A stretch of 64,000 bases of DNA from Bin5 sp965200615 (lineage in GTDB: Bacteria > Chloroflexota > Anaerolineae > Caldilineales > Caldilineaceae), in the NCBI GenBank assembly GCA_965200615.1, contig OZ241377.1:2914001-2978000 (forward strand), written 5' to 3'. Every line of letters starts with the position of its first letter. The first letter of the stretch is position 1. The notes under the pieces were generated by a model. It searched no databases and was not told where the DNA came from. It saw only the letters and a program-made list of their open reading frames with translations. Shown here piece after piece: positions 1 to 7,292 of the stretch. The position numbers and the translations under genes are program-made.

Positions 1-398
1 ATGCCTGCGCTGCCGCCGACGATGCCATTGGCGCCCAGGTTGCCGGTCTCCTGATCGGCGATGTGCATCGAGCCGCCTTTGCCGCGGCAGTAGCCGGCCT
101 CCTTGCCCAACAGTTCGGCAAACATCTTGTCCAGCGCCGCGCCCTTAGCCAGACAGTGGCCGTGGCCGCGGTGGGTACTGGTGATGTAGTCGTCCTGCCG
201 CAGTGCTTCGCAGATGCCGACGGCGATTGCTTCCTCGCCAATGTAGAGATGGGTGATGCCCGGCATGCGCGCGCTGGTGTAAAGCTCGTTGGCCGTCTCC
301 TCGAAAGTGCGAATCTTGACCATCTGCTCATAGGCTTGGAGCCAATGTTCGGCGTCCAGGTCAGTTAGGCTCGGATTGGTATCGTTCGTTTCACTCAT
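1..398 (-). CDS. 2-oxoacid (pyruvate/acetoin-type) dehydrogenase E1 component, alpha subunit, partial
   Basis: This is the N-terminal 132 codons of a thiamine-diphosphate-dependent dehydrogenase alpha subunit; the rest runs off the left edge. Seen in the translation: a helical N-terminus ending QMVKIRTFEE, then GITHLYIGEEAIAVG, the THRGHGHCLAKG segment and RGKGGSMH followed by NGIVGGSAG. These match the PdhA/AcoA family, where this half forms the active-site channel and leads into the ThDP/Mg site. The enzyme decarboxylates a 2-oxoacid and passes the acyl group to a lipoyl E2. The ATG at 398 follows an SDR gene by 28 bases on the same strand, so the two are probably cotranscribed. The E1 beta gene is expected just outside the window. 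Pyruvate, acetoin and branched-chain substrates cannot be told apart from this fragment. Confidence 0.9.
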   Translation of the reverse strand, partial: MSETNDTNPSLTDLDAEHWLQAYEQMVKIRTFEETANELYTSARMPGITHLYIGEEAIAVGICEALRQDDYITSTHRGHGHCLAKGAALDKMFAELLGKEAGYCRGKGGSMHIADQETGNLGANGIVGGSAG

Positions 399-426
399 AG
401 CGTCACCCCATGATTAAACCGGATTC

Positions 427-1233
427 TTACCAGTGCATGACCCAGCCACTGTCAACGTTTATGGCCTGGCCGGTGATATTGCGGGCGTGTTCCGAGGCCA
501 GAAAAACGACGGTGGAAGCGATCTCCTCCTGGGAGACCAGACGGCCCAAAACCGCCAGCCGGCCGATCTTCTCGGTGCACCATTCCTCGTAGGTGGGCCT
601 CTCGTCCTCCGGCAGGTCGGCGGTCGAGAACTTATGGATGCGCCTTTGGAGCGGTGTGTCGACCATGCCTGGGCAGATGGCGTTGGCGCGGATATTGTAG
701 GCGGCAAAATCCTTGGCGGCAATCTGCATGAAACTGAGCACGGCCGCCTTGGATACGCTGTAAGGGGGATCGGTCTGCGACCCGATCTGGCCGGATACGG
801 AAGAGAAAAAGAGGAAAGTGCCTTGTCGCCGAGCGATCATGGGCGCGTAGAAGGCGTGGGCTGTGTTGACCGCGCCGAGCACATTGACTTCGTGGACGCG
901 GGGCCAGTCGGAGGGCTCCAGGTTCCAGAACGGGAAGCCGCCTTTGCCTGAATCGATGCCAACTGTGAACACAACGTGGCGTACGGGTCCGAGTTCCTGT
1001 TCAACGCGCGTCGCGGCCGCCTGCAACGCGGCAAAGTCGGTTACGTCGACCTGCGCGGAAAATGTTTCGACGTCGTGAGAGGCGGCTTCCTGGGCCACAT
1101 CAGTCACGACCGGATCGCGATCGAGCAGCGCCACGCCGGCCCCTTCGGCCGCGAAGGTCTTTGCGATCATCCGGCCCATTCCGTTAGCGCCGCCGACCAC
1201 GACGGCGACCTGTCCTGCGAGTTCCAGGTTCAT
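427..1233 (-). CDS. SDR-family NAD(P)-dependent oxidoreductase
   Basis: This is a classical short-chain dehydrogenase/reductase of 268 residues, the usual length. The N-terminal Rossmann signature is GGANGMGRMIA (a GxxxGxG pattern near residues 14-20). The catalytic Ser lies in FFSSVSGQIG, and the YxxxK pair is in PPYSVSKAA. The C-terminus ends with the typical NITGQAINVDSGW cofactor/substrate loop. The usual NNAG structural motif is replaced by a TVGI-like stretch, which is uncommon but tolerated in the family. The ATG at 1233 is preceded by AAGGGAA. The gene lies just upstream of the E1 alpha gene and is probably in the same transcript. The substrate is unknown; context suggests a hydroxyacid, diol or sugar alcohol whose oxidation feeds the oxoacid dehydrogenase. 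Confidence 0.9.
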   Translation of the reverse strand: MNLELAGQVAVVVGGANGMGRMIAKTFAAEGAGVALLDRDPVVTDVAQEAASHDVETFSAQVDVTDFAALQAAATRVEQELGPVRHVVFTVGIDSGKGGFPFWNLEPSDWPRVHEVNVLGAVNTAHAFYAPMIARRQGTFLFFSSVSGQIGSQTDPPYSVSKAAVLSFMQIAAKDFAAYNIRANAICPGMVDTPLQRRIHKFSTADLPEDERPTYEEWCTEKIGRLAVLGRLVSQEEIASTVVFLASEHARNITGQAINVDSGWVMHW

Positions 1234-1833
1234 TGTTTTCCCTTATTCCAATACCGCAAAAACTACAATGATGGAAGGCCTATACCAGAACCAGACTTGC
1301 TCGCGAATCCGGCTGGATTCCTACGCTCTTTTCAAGCCTCCAGCCCGCTAAATCCTGTATTAACTCAAGACTTGACGAAACCAAAGAAGGGCTGCCTCCC
1401 CGTCCTTCAAAGTAATCTCGTCCACTTGGCGACTATGCCTGATAGAATTCCGCAGTTGAGTCAATTGATCGAAGCAGTAAGCCGTTGTTGACCGTCTAGC
1501 ACAATGTAATCTGGTGTGCCGTTATTCCCCTTATAGCCGTAAATGGCCTCGCATGCTAAGGCATCGAAGTTTTCCGCCTTGCCTTTCCAAAGCAAGAGAC
1601 TACCTACTGTAGTAGTCCAGAAAAATTGAACGCATCAGAGCACTAATGTCCCAAGGCTCCCACTCGAATTCTCGTTGGAAGTCAGGAATTACGTAGCGCC
1701 CTTGTCTTAGATAGTCCACTAACGTAGACAAGCCAACGTGGTCAGGTTTCTGTGCATCTCTCATATCAGTTTTCTCATTCCAAATTCGCTACCTGAATGT
1801 GGAAGACTAAGGATCATTCGCCTAGATTCGCTC
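1234..1833. other. Intergenic stretch containing the DUF262 remnant
   Basis: Apart from the decayed DUF262 fragment at 1461-1764, I see no intact gene here. Base composition in 1250-1800 looks more AT-rich than the flanks by eye, as expected for acquired and decaying DNA. The SDR promoter should lie close to 1240-1300 on the minus strand, but no convincing -35/-10 pair was found. Confidence 0.6.
1461..1764 (-). pseudogene. Decayed DUF262 (GmrSD/ParB-like nuclease fold) gene fragment
   Basis: The 600-base gap between two operons holds an N-terminal piece of a DUF262 protein. From ATG 1764 the frame reads 52 residues including STLVDYLRQGRYVIPDFQRE and FEWEPWDI, the family's first signature. 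It then hits a stop. A one-base shift at about 1608 restores GSLLLWKGKAENFDAL and, further on, DYIVLDGQQRLTAS, the family's DGQQR catalytic signature. This second segment ends at a TGA at 1461, and downstream sequence is open only in scattered frames. DUF262 is the N-terminal (GmrS) half of GmrSD enzymes that cleave modified DNA in defence. At least one frameshift plus truncation means the gene is dead. It lies 69 bases after the stop of the 2-hydroxyacid dehydrogenase gene. Confidence 0.85.
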
Positions 1834-2895
1834 TCAAGGTTCCGCCCCAGTGCGGTTTGCCTGCGCACGCGGGGTCAGGTCGAACTGCGTCGCATGGCCG
1901 TTGAAGAAGCGGTCCAGTTCATCCACCATCAGGGTAAAGAAGCCCTGGTGGCCTGTGGGGCCCCCGAATGCGCCGATGTGGGGACTGAGGAAAACGTTTG
2001 GCAGCTGCAGGATTTCGCTGTCGGGCGGCACCGGTTCCGGGTCGAAGACGTCCAGTCCGGCGACGATATCGCCCTGTTTCAGCCTGTCGATGAGCGCGGC
2101 CGAGTCGGTCACTTTGCCGCGGGAGACGCTGACGAAGACGGCGCCGGGGCGCAGGCGGGACAACTCCTCTTTTCCCAGCATTCCCTCCGTCCTGGGCGTA
2201 TGGGGAACCAGGCAGACGACCACGTCGCAGGAGAGTACGTTCTCCAGGCTTGTTTGCAGAAAGCCCAGCGCTTCGGGGAGCTCCTGTGGCAAGTAGGGAT
2301 CGTGGACCCAGATCTCCGTCTCGAAGGCGCGCAGGAACTTCATCAGGCGCCGGCCCATATGCCCGCATCCTATCAACCCGACCCTTCGGCCCCATAACAC
2401 GCCCTGCATTCCATCCATCAGTGTGCGGTCGAACCCGGTCCGGCCGGAGATCATCCGGCGAAAGTGTCCTCCCCCGTTTTTGAGGCAGACGAGAATCATC
2501 GCCAGCGCCCATTCGGAGACTGGATAGGAGGAGGCGTTTGTGGTGTCGACGGTGCGGATGCCGCGCGCCCAGGCCGCGTCCAAGTCGATACGGCTGGCGA
2601 AGCGATCACCCTCCATCTCGCCTATGATTTTGAGGGTTGGCGCCGCCTCCAGCATGTCCGCCGTCACGGTCGGCGCGCCCAGGCAGACGACCAGCGCGTC
2701 ATGGCCGGGCAGCGTTCTCGACAGATCGATTGCGGCCTGGGGATCAGTATTGGTATCGTAAATGCCGCCGCCTTCACAGGGGAACCAGTCCCAATCGGCG
2801 AACGCGTCAAGGCGGCTCAGGTCATGCCTGGCCAAGTGGGTGTAGCGCACTTCTTCGTTTAAGGCCAAAAGCACTCTGGGTCGATTCTGGGGCAT
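1834..2895 (-). CDS. D-isomer-specific 2-hydroxyacid dehydrogenase
   Basis: This is a 353-residue NAD-dependent dehydrogenase that interconverts a 2-hydroxyacid and a 2-oxoacid. The NAD-binding Rossmann motif is GLIGCGHMGRRLMKF in the second half. The family's catalytic Arg, Glu and His appear in order as SVSRGKVTD, FDPEPVP and SPHIGAFGG. I chose the ATG at 2895 (protein beginning MPQNRPRVLLAL) because it lies just after the stop of the upstream isomerase gene and the alignable domain begins there. A longer in-frame reading would overlap that gene by about 130 bases. It is the last gene of a four-gene minus-strand operon. Glyoxylate/hydroxypyruvate reductase-like or phosphoglycerate dehydrogenase-like activity is possible; the substrate cannot be read from the sequence. 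Confidence 0.88.
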   Translation of the reverse strand: MPQNRPRVLLALNEEVRYTHLARHDLSRLDAFADWDWFPCEGGGIYDTNTDPQAAIDLSRTLPGHDALVVCLGAPTVTADMLEAAPTLKIIGEMEGDRFASRIDLDAAWARGIRTVDTTNASSYPVSEWALAMILVCLKNGGGHFRRMISGRTGFDRTLMDGMQGVLWGRRVGLIGCGHMGRRLMKFLRAFETEIWVHDPYLPQELPEALGFLQTSLENVLSCDVVVCLVPHTPRTEGMLGKEELSRLRPGAVFVSVSRGKVTDSAALIDRLKQGDIVAGLDVFDPEPVPPDSEILQLPNVFLSPHIGAFGGPTGHQGFFTLMVDELDRFFNGHATQFDLTPRAQANRTGAEP

Positions 2896-2920
2896 GGAAG
2901 TTAAGCTCAGTCTGAAGTTG

Positions 2921-3739
2921 TCAGTTCTGCCAAAGTTCCCTGGCTCTCGGTATCGCCAGGCGGAATCCTTCTTCACCTGTCTTGCTGGCCTCTTCGACGG
3001 AAATCCAGCCGTCGAAACCTGCTTTGCGAAAGCGTTCGAAGATCGCATTCAGGGGCGTAACGCCGCTGCCTATGAGAACCGGCTCGAACGAACCGGTCTG
3101 CCTGATGTCGCTGACGTGGACTGCGGCCACACGCGGCATCACGGCGTCCAGCACTGTTAGCGGGTCGTCGTCGACCGCCAGTAGATTGGCCGTGTCAAAA
3201 AGGAGTTGCAACCCGCTGTCAGCGGTCCTGTCGCAGATTTCGAGAAAAACAGAGGCTGTCTGTGAGAAATCGAAATAGGTCCAGACATAGCCGATGGCAT
3301 GATTCTCATAGACGAGCGTTACGCCGGCGGCCTTTGCTTCCTCAACCCAAGCCGTCAGGCCCTCCGCGGCCCAGGAAACGCCGTCCTGCCGTTTGACGCC
3401 CGGGTGATTCTGTCCAGCGGTGACGCGCAGAAAGCTCACGCCCAACTGTGCTGCGGCGTCGATGTAGTTGCGGAGTTCCTGCCGGTGTTGCAACCGCACT
3501 GCCGGATCCGGGTGGGTAAAGTCAGTATAGGTCACCATGCCGGCAATCACAACGCCCGCGTCCTGCGCCTGATTCCGCAGCCCGTTCAGGTAGGGGACGT
3601 CGAGAGAATCGAGATGGGCCACACTGATGTCGGCCCCGTCCAGACCAATCTCGGCCGCCAGGCGGAACCAGTCGGCCAGTGTGCGCTCACCGTTGCTGAT
3701 TTCCGGGTAGAGGGACGCGGGGAGGCAGGAAAACGGCAT
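2921..3739 (-). CDS. Sugar phosphate isomerase/epimerase (xylose isomerase-like TIM barrel)
   Basis: This is a 272-residue protein of the AP-endonuclease-2/xylose-isomerase-like TIM-barrel family, which isomerises or epimerises sugars, keto-acids or inositol derivatives with a divalent metal. Metal-ligand-bearing strands are recognisable: VYENHAIGY, LLFDTANLLAVDDDP, AAVHVSDIR and the terminal GWISVEEA. I chose the ATG at 3739 (MPFSCLPASLYPE), four bases past the stop of the beta-propeller gene and preceded by GGAG and AGGG. An in-frame ATG at 3784 would overlap that gene. The 25-base gap to the dehydrogenase downstream supports one operon. This suggests a pathway in which an isomerised sugar acid is later oxidised or reduced. 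Related enzymes include IolE, IolI and hydroxypyruvate isomerase; I cannot choose between them. Confidence 0.85.
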   Translation of the reverse strand: MPFSCLPASLYPEISNGERTLADWFRLAAEIGLDGADISVAHLDSLDVPYLNGLRNQAQDAGVVIAGMVTYTDFTHPDPAVRLQHRQELRNYIDAAAQLGVSFLRVTAGQNHPGVKRQDGVSWAAEGLTAWVEEAKAAGVTLVYENHAIGYVWTYFDFSQTASVFLEICDRTADSGLQLLFDTANLLAVDDDPLTVLDAVMPRVAAVHVSDIRQTGSFEPVLIGSGVTPLNAIFERFRKAGFDGWISVEEASKTGEEGFRLAIPRARELWQN

Positions 3740-3743
3740 CGCC

Positions 3744-4451
3744 CTAGGACTCCGAGATTGCAACGACCGATCCCGAAGATGCATCGCAATAGAGGAAGCG
3801 GCTGTCGGGGTCGGCGCTCAGGCCGTGCGGCTCCGGTTCTGACTCAGGCACGGTGATCCGGTCCAGCTCGGATCCGTCTGTCAAGCTCAATTTCACGATC
3901 ACCCGGTGGCCTGTATGGACAACCCAGACGCCGTCCTCCTCGCGCACGACGCCATGGGCGCGCGTGTATGGCAGAGGAATGACATGCCGGACCGACCAGT
4001 CGCTGATGCGCATCTTGGTGAGCGTCTGATCCTTCAAGGTCGTAAGCCAGAGGTGGCCCGGTTCATGGTTGTCGTACTCGATGCCATGGGTGCCGCCGCC
4101 GTTCGGCAGGGGATGGCGCGATATTGTCTCGCCGGTTTCGGGATCGACGCGCAGCACCTCGCCCGCCGCCTTGCGGGCGTCATGCGCCCGCTGCGGCCGC
4201 CACTTGTCTGCAGAGCCGTTCGCAGCCAGCCAAAGGCTATCTTCGCCCCAGGCCATGCCGCTTGTGTTGGAGGAGTCGCTGGGGATTTCACGAATCATTT
4301 TGGGCACGCCGTAGTAGTCCAGCTCACCGTTACGCTCGACCAGCATCACCCGGTCGGTGATCTGATCAACGATCCACAGGCCATCCTCGGTCAACTGCAA
4401 GCCGTTTGGCACTGAGTACGGCGCACGAAACAGTTTCTTATAGGTTGTCAT
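3744..4451 (-). CDS. Beta-propeller protein, SMP-30/lactonase- or Vgb-like
   Basis: This 235-residue protein has repeated propeller-blade sequences: NGLQLTEDGLWIVDQ, SGMAWGEDSLWLAANG, GTHGIEYDNHEPGHLWLTT, AHGVVREEDGVWVVHTGH and PHGLSADPDSRFLYCDASSG. The spacing fits a five- or six-bladed propeller of the SMP-30/gluconolactonase or streptogramin-lyase-like class. It is shorter than typical SMP-30 proteins (about 300 residues). No signal peptide is visible, so it is probably cytoplasmic. The ATG at 4451 is preceded by GAGGGTGAG. It lies between an Ldh2-type dehydrogenase (59 bases upstream) and an isomerase (4 bases downstream), a setting typical of sugar-acid lactone opening. Lactonase activity is inference, and a sensor or binding role is also possible. 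Confidence 0.72.
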   Translation of the reverse strand: MTTYKKLFRAPYSVPNGLQLTEDGLWIVDQITDRVMLVERNGELDYYGVPKMIREIPSDSSNTSGMAWGEDSLWLAANGSADKWRPQRAHDARKAAGEVLRVDPETGETISRHPLPNGGGTHGIEYDNHEPGHLWLTTLKDQTLTKMRISDWSVRHVIPLPYTRAHGVVREEDGVWVVHTGHRVIVKLSLTDGSELDRITVPESEPEPHGLSADPDSRFLYCDASSGSVVAISES

Positions 4452-4510
4452 GGCTCACCCTCTTTGGAATCAGTTCTTTTCAAGGCGCGCCGATGGGGCG
4501 CACTGGCAGT

Positions 4511-5560
4511 CTATTGCAGGGCCTCGGGCGCTGGGACGCCGACCCCCTCACCACTCTCGACAATGCGCGACCAGGTGCTCTCTTCGATTGGAATCCCGTT
4601 CTGGAGACGGCGCTGACGCCGTTCCTCCTCGATTTCGCCGGGGTAGTAGATCCTCTTGACCCCCGGCATCTTTGGGGAGGACCATACCCATTCTACGAGC
4701 TTTTCCACTTCCCGCTTATATTCGTCCGGGTCAATGAAACTTTCGATCTTTATAGCGAGAGCGAGCCAGCCGGATGCGCCGCGGGTCGGCGGGTCAGCGC
4801 TGCAACCGGCCCAGGACAGTCCACCGGCAATGGCATCGACCATCATGCCCAAACCGTAACCTTTGTGACCAACCGAGCCGCCAACCGGCAACATCGCGGC
4901 TCTACGTTCCATAAAGGCGTTCGGGTCCAAAACGGCGTTGCCCTTTTCGTCAATGAGCCAGTCGTCCGGCACGGGCAACCCGCGCGCCCGCTGCACATCG
5001 ACCTTGCCTCCGGCGACCATGCTCGTCGTCATATCCAGCATCAGAGGGGCGCCGCCGGCTCGGGGCGCGCTGAAGGCGAGGGGATTGGGGGGCAACCGCC
5101 GGCCCGTGCCGCCGAAGGGTGCGGTGAACGGTCCGCCGCCGTTGAGCAGAAGCAGGCCGATACAGTCCTGTTCCGCTGCAATGGGCGGAAACGCTCCCAG
5201 GCGGCCGATGTGCGTCGAGCGGTGGACGGCAACTGCGCCGAATGTGTGCTCCTTGGCGCGCTCCACCGCCATTTCCATCGCTTTCTTTGCCAAGACGATG
5301 CCCTGCATCTGCCGGGCGTCAATGACAACCGATGCCGGCGTCTCCCGCACGAATTTGAGCGTGCCGACCGGCTTCATATTTCCCTCTCGCACGGCTGTAA
5401 TGTAGCCGGGCAAGCGAATCACTCCGTGGGAATCATGGCCTGCGAGATTGGAGTCGACCAGGTGGTCGGTAACGTCCCGGCCCTGGTCTGCCGGAAAGCC
5501 GGCTGCGGCAAAGATGGCCGCGCCGTACTCTCTGAGACTGTCGTGGGAAATCGTTGGCAT
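4511..5560 (-). CDS. Malate/L-lactate dehydrogenase family (Ldh2) oxidoreductase
   Basis: This 349-residue protein is of the Ldh2/MdhII family, a non-Rossmann NAD(P)H-dependent dehydrogenase of L-2-hydroxyacids (malate, sulfolactate, ureidoglycolate, 2,3-diketogulonate). Family landmarks are DSHGVIRLPGYI near residue 50, AVHRSTHIGRLGAF with its active-site His, LDMTTSMVAGGKV and GGSVGHKGYGLGMMVDAIAGG. I chose the ATG at 5560 (MPTISHDSLREYGAAIF), preceded by GAGGAA, because the family begins at exactly this point. The in-frame extension to 5725 has no family similarity. It is the first gene of the minus-strand operon ending with the 2-hydroxyacid dehydrogenase. The 294 bases to the divergent alcohol dehydrogenase gene must hold both promoters. 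Confidence 0.9.
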   Translation of the reverse strand: MPTISHDSLREYGAAIFAAAGFPADQGRDVTDHLVDSNLAGHDSHGVIRLPGYITAVREGNMKPVGTLKFVRETPASVVIDARQMQGIVLAKKAMEMAVERAKEHTFGAVAVHRSTHIGRLGAFPPIAAEQDCIGLLLLNGGGPFTAPFGGTGRRLPPNPLAFSAPRAGGAPLMLDMTTSMVAGGKVDVQRARGLPVPDDWLIDEKGNAVLDPNAFMERRAAMLPVGGSVGHKGYGLGMMVDAIAGGLSWAGCSADPPTRGASGWLALAIKIESFIDPDEYKREVEKLVEWVWSSPKMPGVKRIYYPGEIEEERRQRRLQNGIPIEESTWSRIVESGEGVGVPAPEALQ

Positions 5561-5854
5561 TAGCGCAGGTTCCTCTGTCTGGTGATGTAGTTGTAGCAAA
5601 AGGGGCAGTCGCGCTTCACGGCGGTTCCAGGAGCCCGCGGCAAATGGAAATGTGTTGTTGGAGAAGACGGCGGGACCCATCCGTCTCGTATCGAAAAGTA
5701 TACCCCGCGCAGAAAAAACATTCAAACAGCGTCGGCCAGGGTGTCGCCCTTTTTCGTTGGCAGGGTCCGCGATGTTATTCTTTGGAGCAGACCGACGTCC
5801 GGGTCCCCTTAAACGGTCGCCTACAATCTGATCCTATACAAGGAGAGTTCAGAG

Positions 5855-7198
5855 ATGGCAGAACTTCGTGCTCCGAGCAGCGGTCCGGCTCGTTCCGACG
5901 TCCAGCAAGAAGGAGCCGACAGGGTGAAAGAAAGCGCGTTTACAATGGACACGTCCAGCATCAAATACGGGCCGGGCGTAACCCGCGAAGTCGGTTTTGA
6001 TATGAAAAAGCTGGACGCCAAACGGGTGATGGTGGTCACCGATCCCAGGTTGGCTGACAGCGAGCCGGTGGCGATCGCGATGGCGGCACTACGGGCGGAG
6101 GGCATCGATGCAGTCCTATACGATCAGGTTCGTGTCGAGCCGACCGACGTTTCCTTCCTGCACGCCATCGAGTTTGCCCGCCAAGGCAACTTTGATGGCT
6201 ATCTCTCGGTAGGGGGCGGCTCGACTATCGATACGGCGAAAGCGGCAAACCTCTACGCCACTTACCCGGCCGATTTTCTGGACTACGTCAATCCACCCAT
6301 AGGCAAAGGGGTCCCGGTTCCCGGCGCGTTGCGGCCGCATATTGCCGTGCCTACGACGGCAGGAACCGGCAGTGAGACAACAGGCGTCGCCATCTGCGAT
6401 CTTACGGATATGCATGTAAAGACGGGAATCGCCCACAGGGCATTGCGGCCTCTCATCGGCATCCTTGATCCCCACAATACGCGGACGCTGCCGCAGATGG
6501 CTGCCGCCAGTACGGGGCTGGACGTGTTGAGCCATGCGTTGGAATCCCTGACCGCTCTGCCCTACGACAGCCGCGTCGCGCCCGAATCGCCCGAGTTGAG
6601 ACCGGCCTACCAGGGGGCCAATCCAATCAGCGACATCTGGGCGACCAAAGCGATCGAAATGGTTTCGGCGAACATAGTGCGCGCCATCCAGGACACTGAG
6701 GATGACGAGGCCCGCAGCGCGATGCTGCTTGCCGCGGCCTACGCAGGCATTGGATTCGGCAACGCGGGCGTCCATCTGCCACACGGCATGAGCTACCCTG
6801 TCAGCGGGATGGTACGAGATTACAGGCCTCCGGGGTACCCGCCGGACCACCCCATTATTCCGCACGGGATGGCGGTCATTCTCAACGCGCCGGCCGTTTT
6901 TCGCTTTACGGCATCGACAAATCCTGAAAAACACCTGTACGCGGCGCGGCTCATGGGTGTTGACACAACCGGCGCGGCAGCCGAGGATGCGGGAGGGCTG
7001 CTGGCGGGGGCGATCATCAGCCTGATGCAGAAGACCGGCGTGCCGAACGGTCTTGGGGCAATCGGTTTTACGGAGGAGGATATTCCGGCGCTGGTCGGGG
7101 GAACATTGCCGCAGCACCGGGTGACGAAGCTCTCGCCGCGACCGGCGGAGGCGCACGATCTGGAGGCTCTGTTCCGGGATGCGATGAAGTACTGGTAG
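5855..7198 (+). CDS. Iron-containing alcohol dehydrogenase, hydroxyacid-oxoacid transhydrogenase type
   Basis: This 447-residue group III (iron-dependent) alcohol dehydrogenase most resembles the ADHFE1/HOT subgroup. In that family the enzyme transfers hydride from 4-hydroxybutyrate (or another hydroxyacid) to 2-oxoglutarate. NAD-binding motif: SVGGGSTIDTAKAAN. Also present are AVPTTAGTGSETTGVA and the metal-binding His region HALES, then LPHGMSYPVSG and PIIPHGMAV. The insertion GMVRDYRPPGYPPDHP is typical of the HOT subgroup rather than simple butanol dehydrogenases. The ATG at 5855 is preceded by AAGGAG at a good distance. It is transcribed away from the Ldh2 operon and converges on the FAD/Fe-S oxidase gene. 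Its neighbours are all hydroxyacid enzymes, which supports a hydroxyacid substrate. Confidence 0.85.
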   Translation: MAELRAPSSGPARSDVQQEGADRVKESAFTMDTSSIKYGPGVTREVGFDMKKLDAKRVMVVTDPRLADSEPVAIAMAALRAEGIDAVLYDQVRVEPTDVSFLHAIEFARQGNFDGYLSVGGGSTIDTAKAANLYATYPADFLDYVNPPIGKGVPVPGALRPHIAVPTTAGTGSETTGVAICDLTDMHVKTGIAHRALRPLIGILDPHNTRTLPQMAAASTGLDVLSHALESLTALPYDSRVAPESPELRPAYQGANPISDIWATKAIEMVSANIVRAIQDTEDDEARSAMLLAAAYAGIGFGNAGVHLPHGMSYPVSGMVRDYRPPGYPPDHPIIPHGMAVILNAPAVFRFTASTNPEKHLYAARLMGVDTTGAAAEDAGGLLAGAIISLMQKTGVPNGLGAIGFTEEDIPALVGGTLPQHRVTKLSPRPAEAHDLEALFRDAMKYW

Positions 7199-7292
7199 AT
7201 TGGAGGTTTCCGGCGCAGCTTCGAGAAAGGCGCCCCAGGGGCCGCACACTTCGGGGCGAGATGCGACGAGGCGTCCGCTGCGGAGGCGACTC

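Noticed and set aside
6116..7249. A 377-codon minus-strand frame over the iron alcohol dehydrogenase gene
   Set aside because: It is antisense to a well-supported enzyme, with no recognisable sequence.
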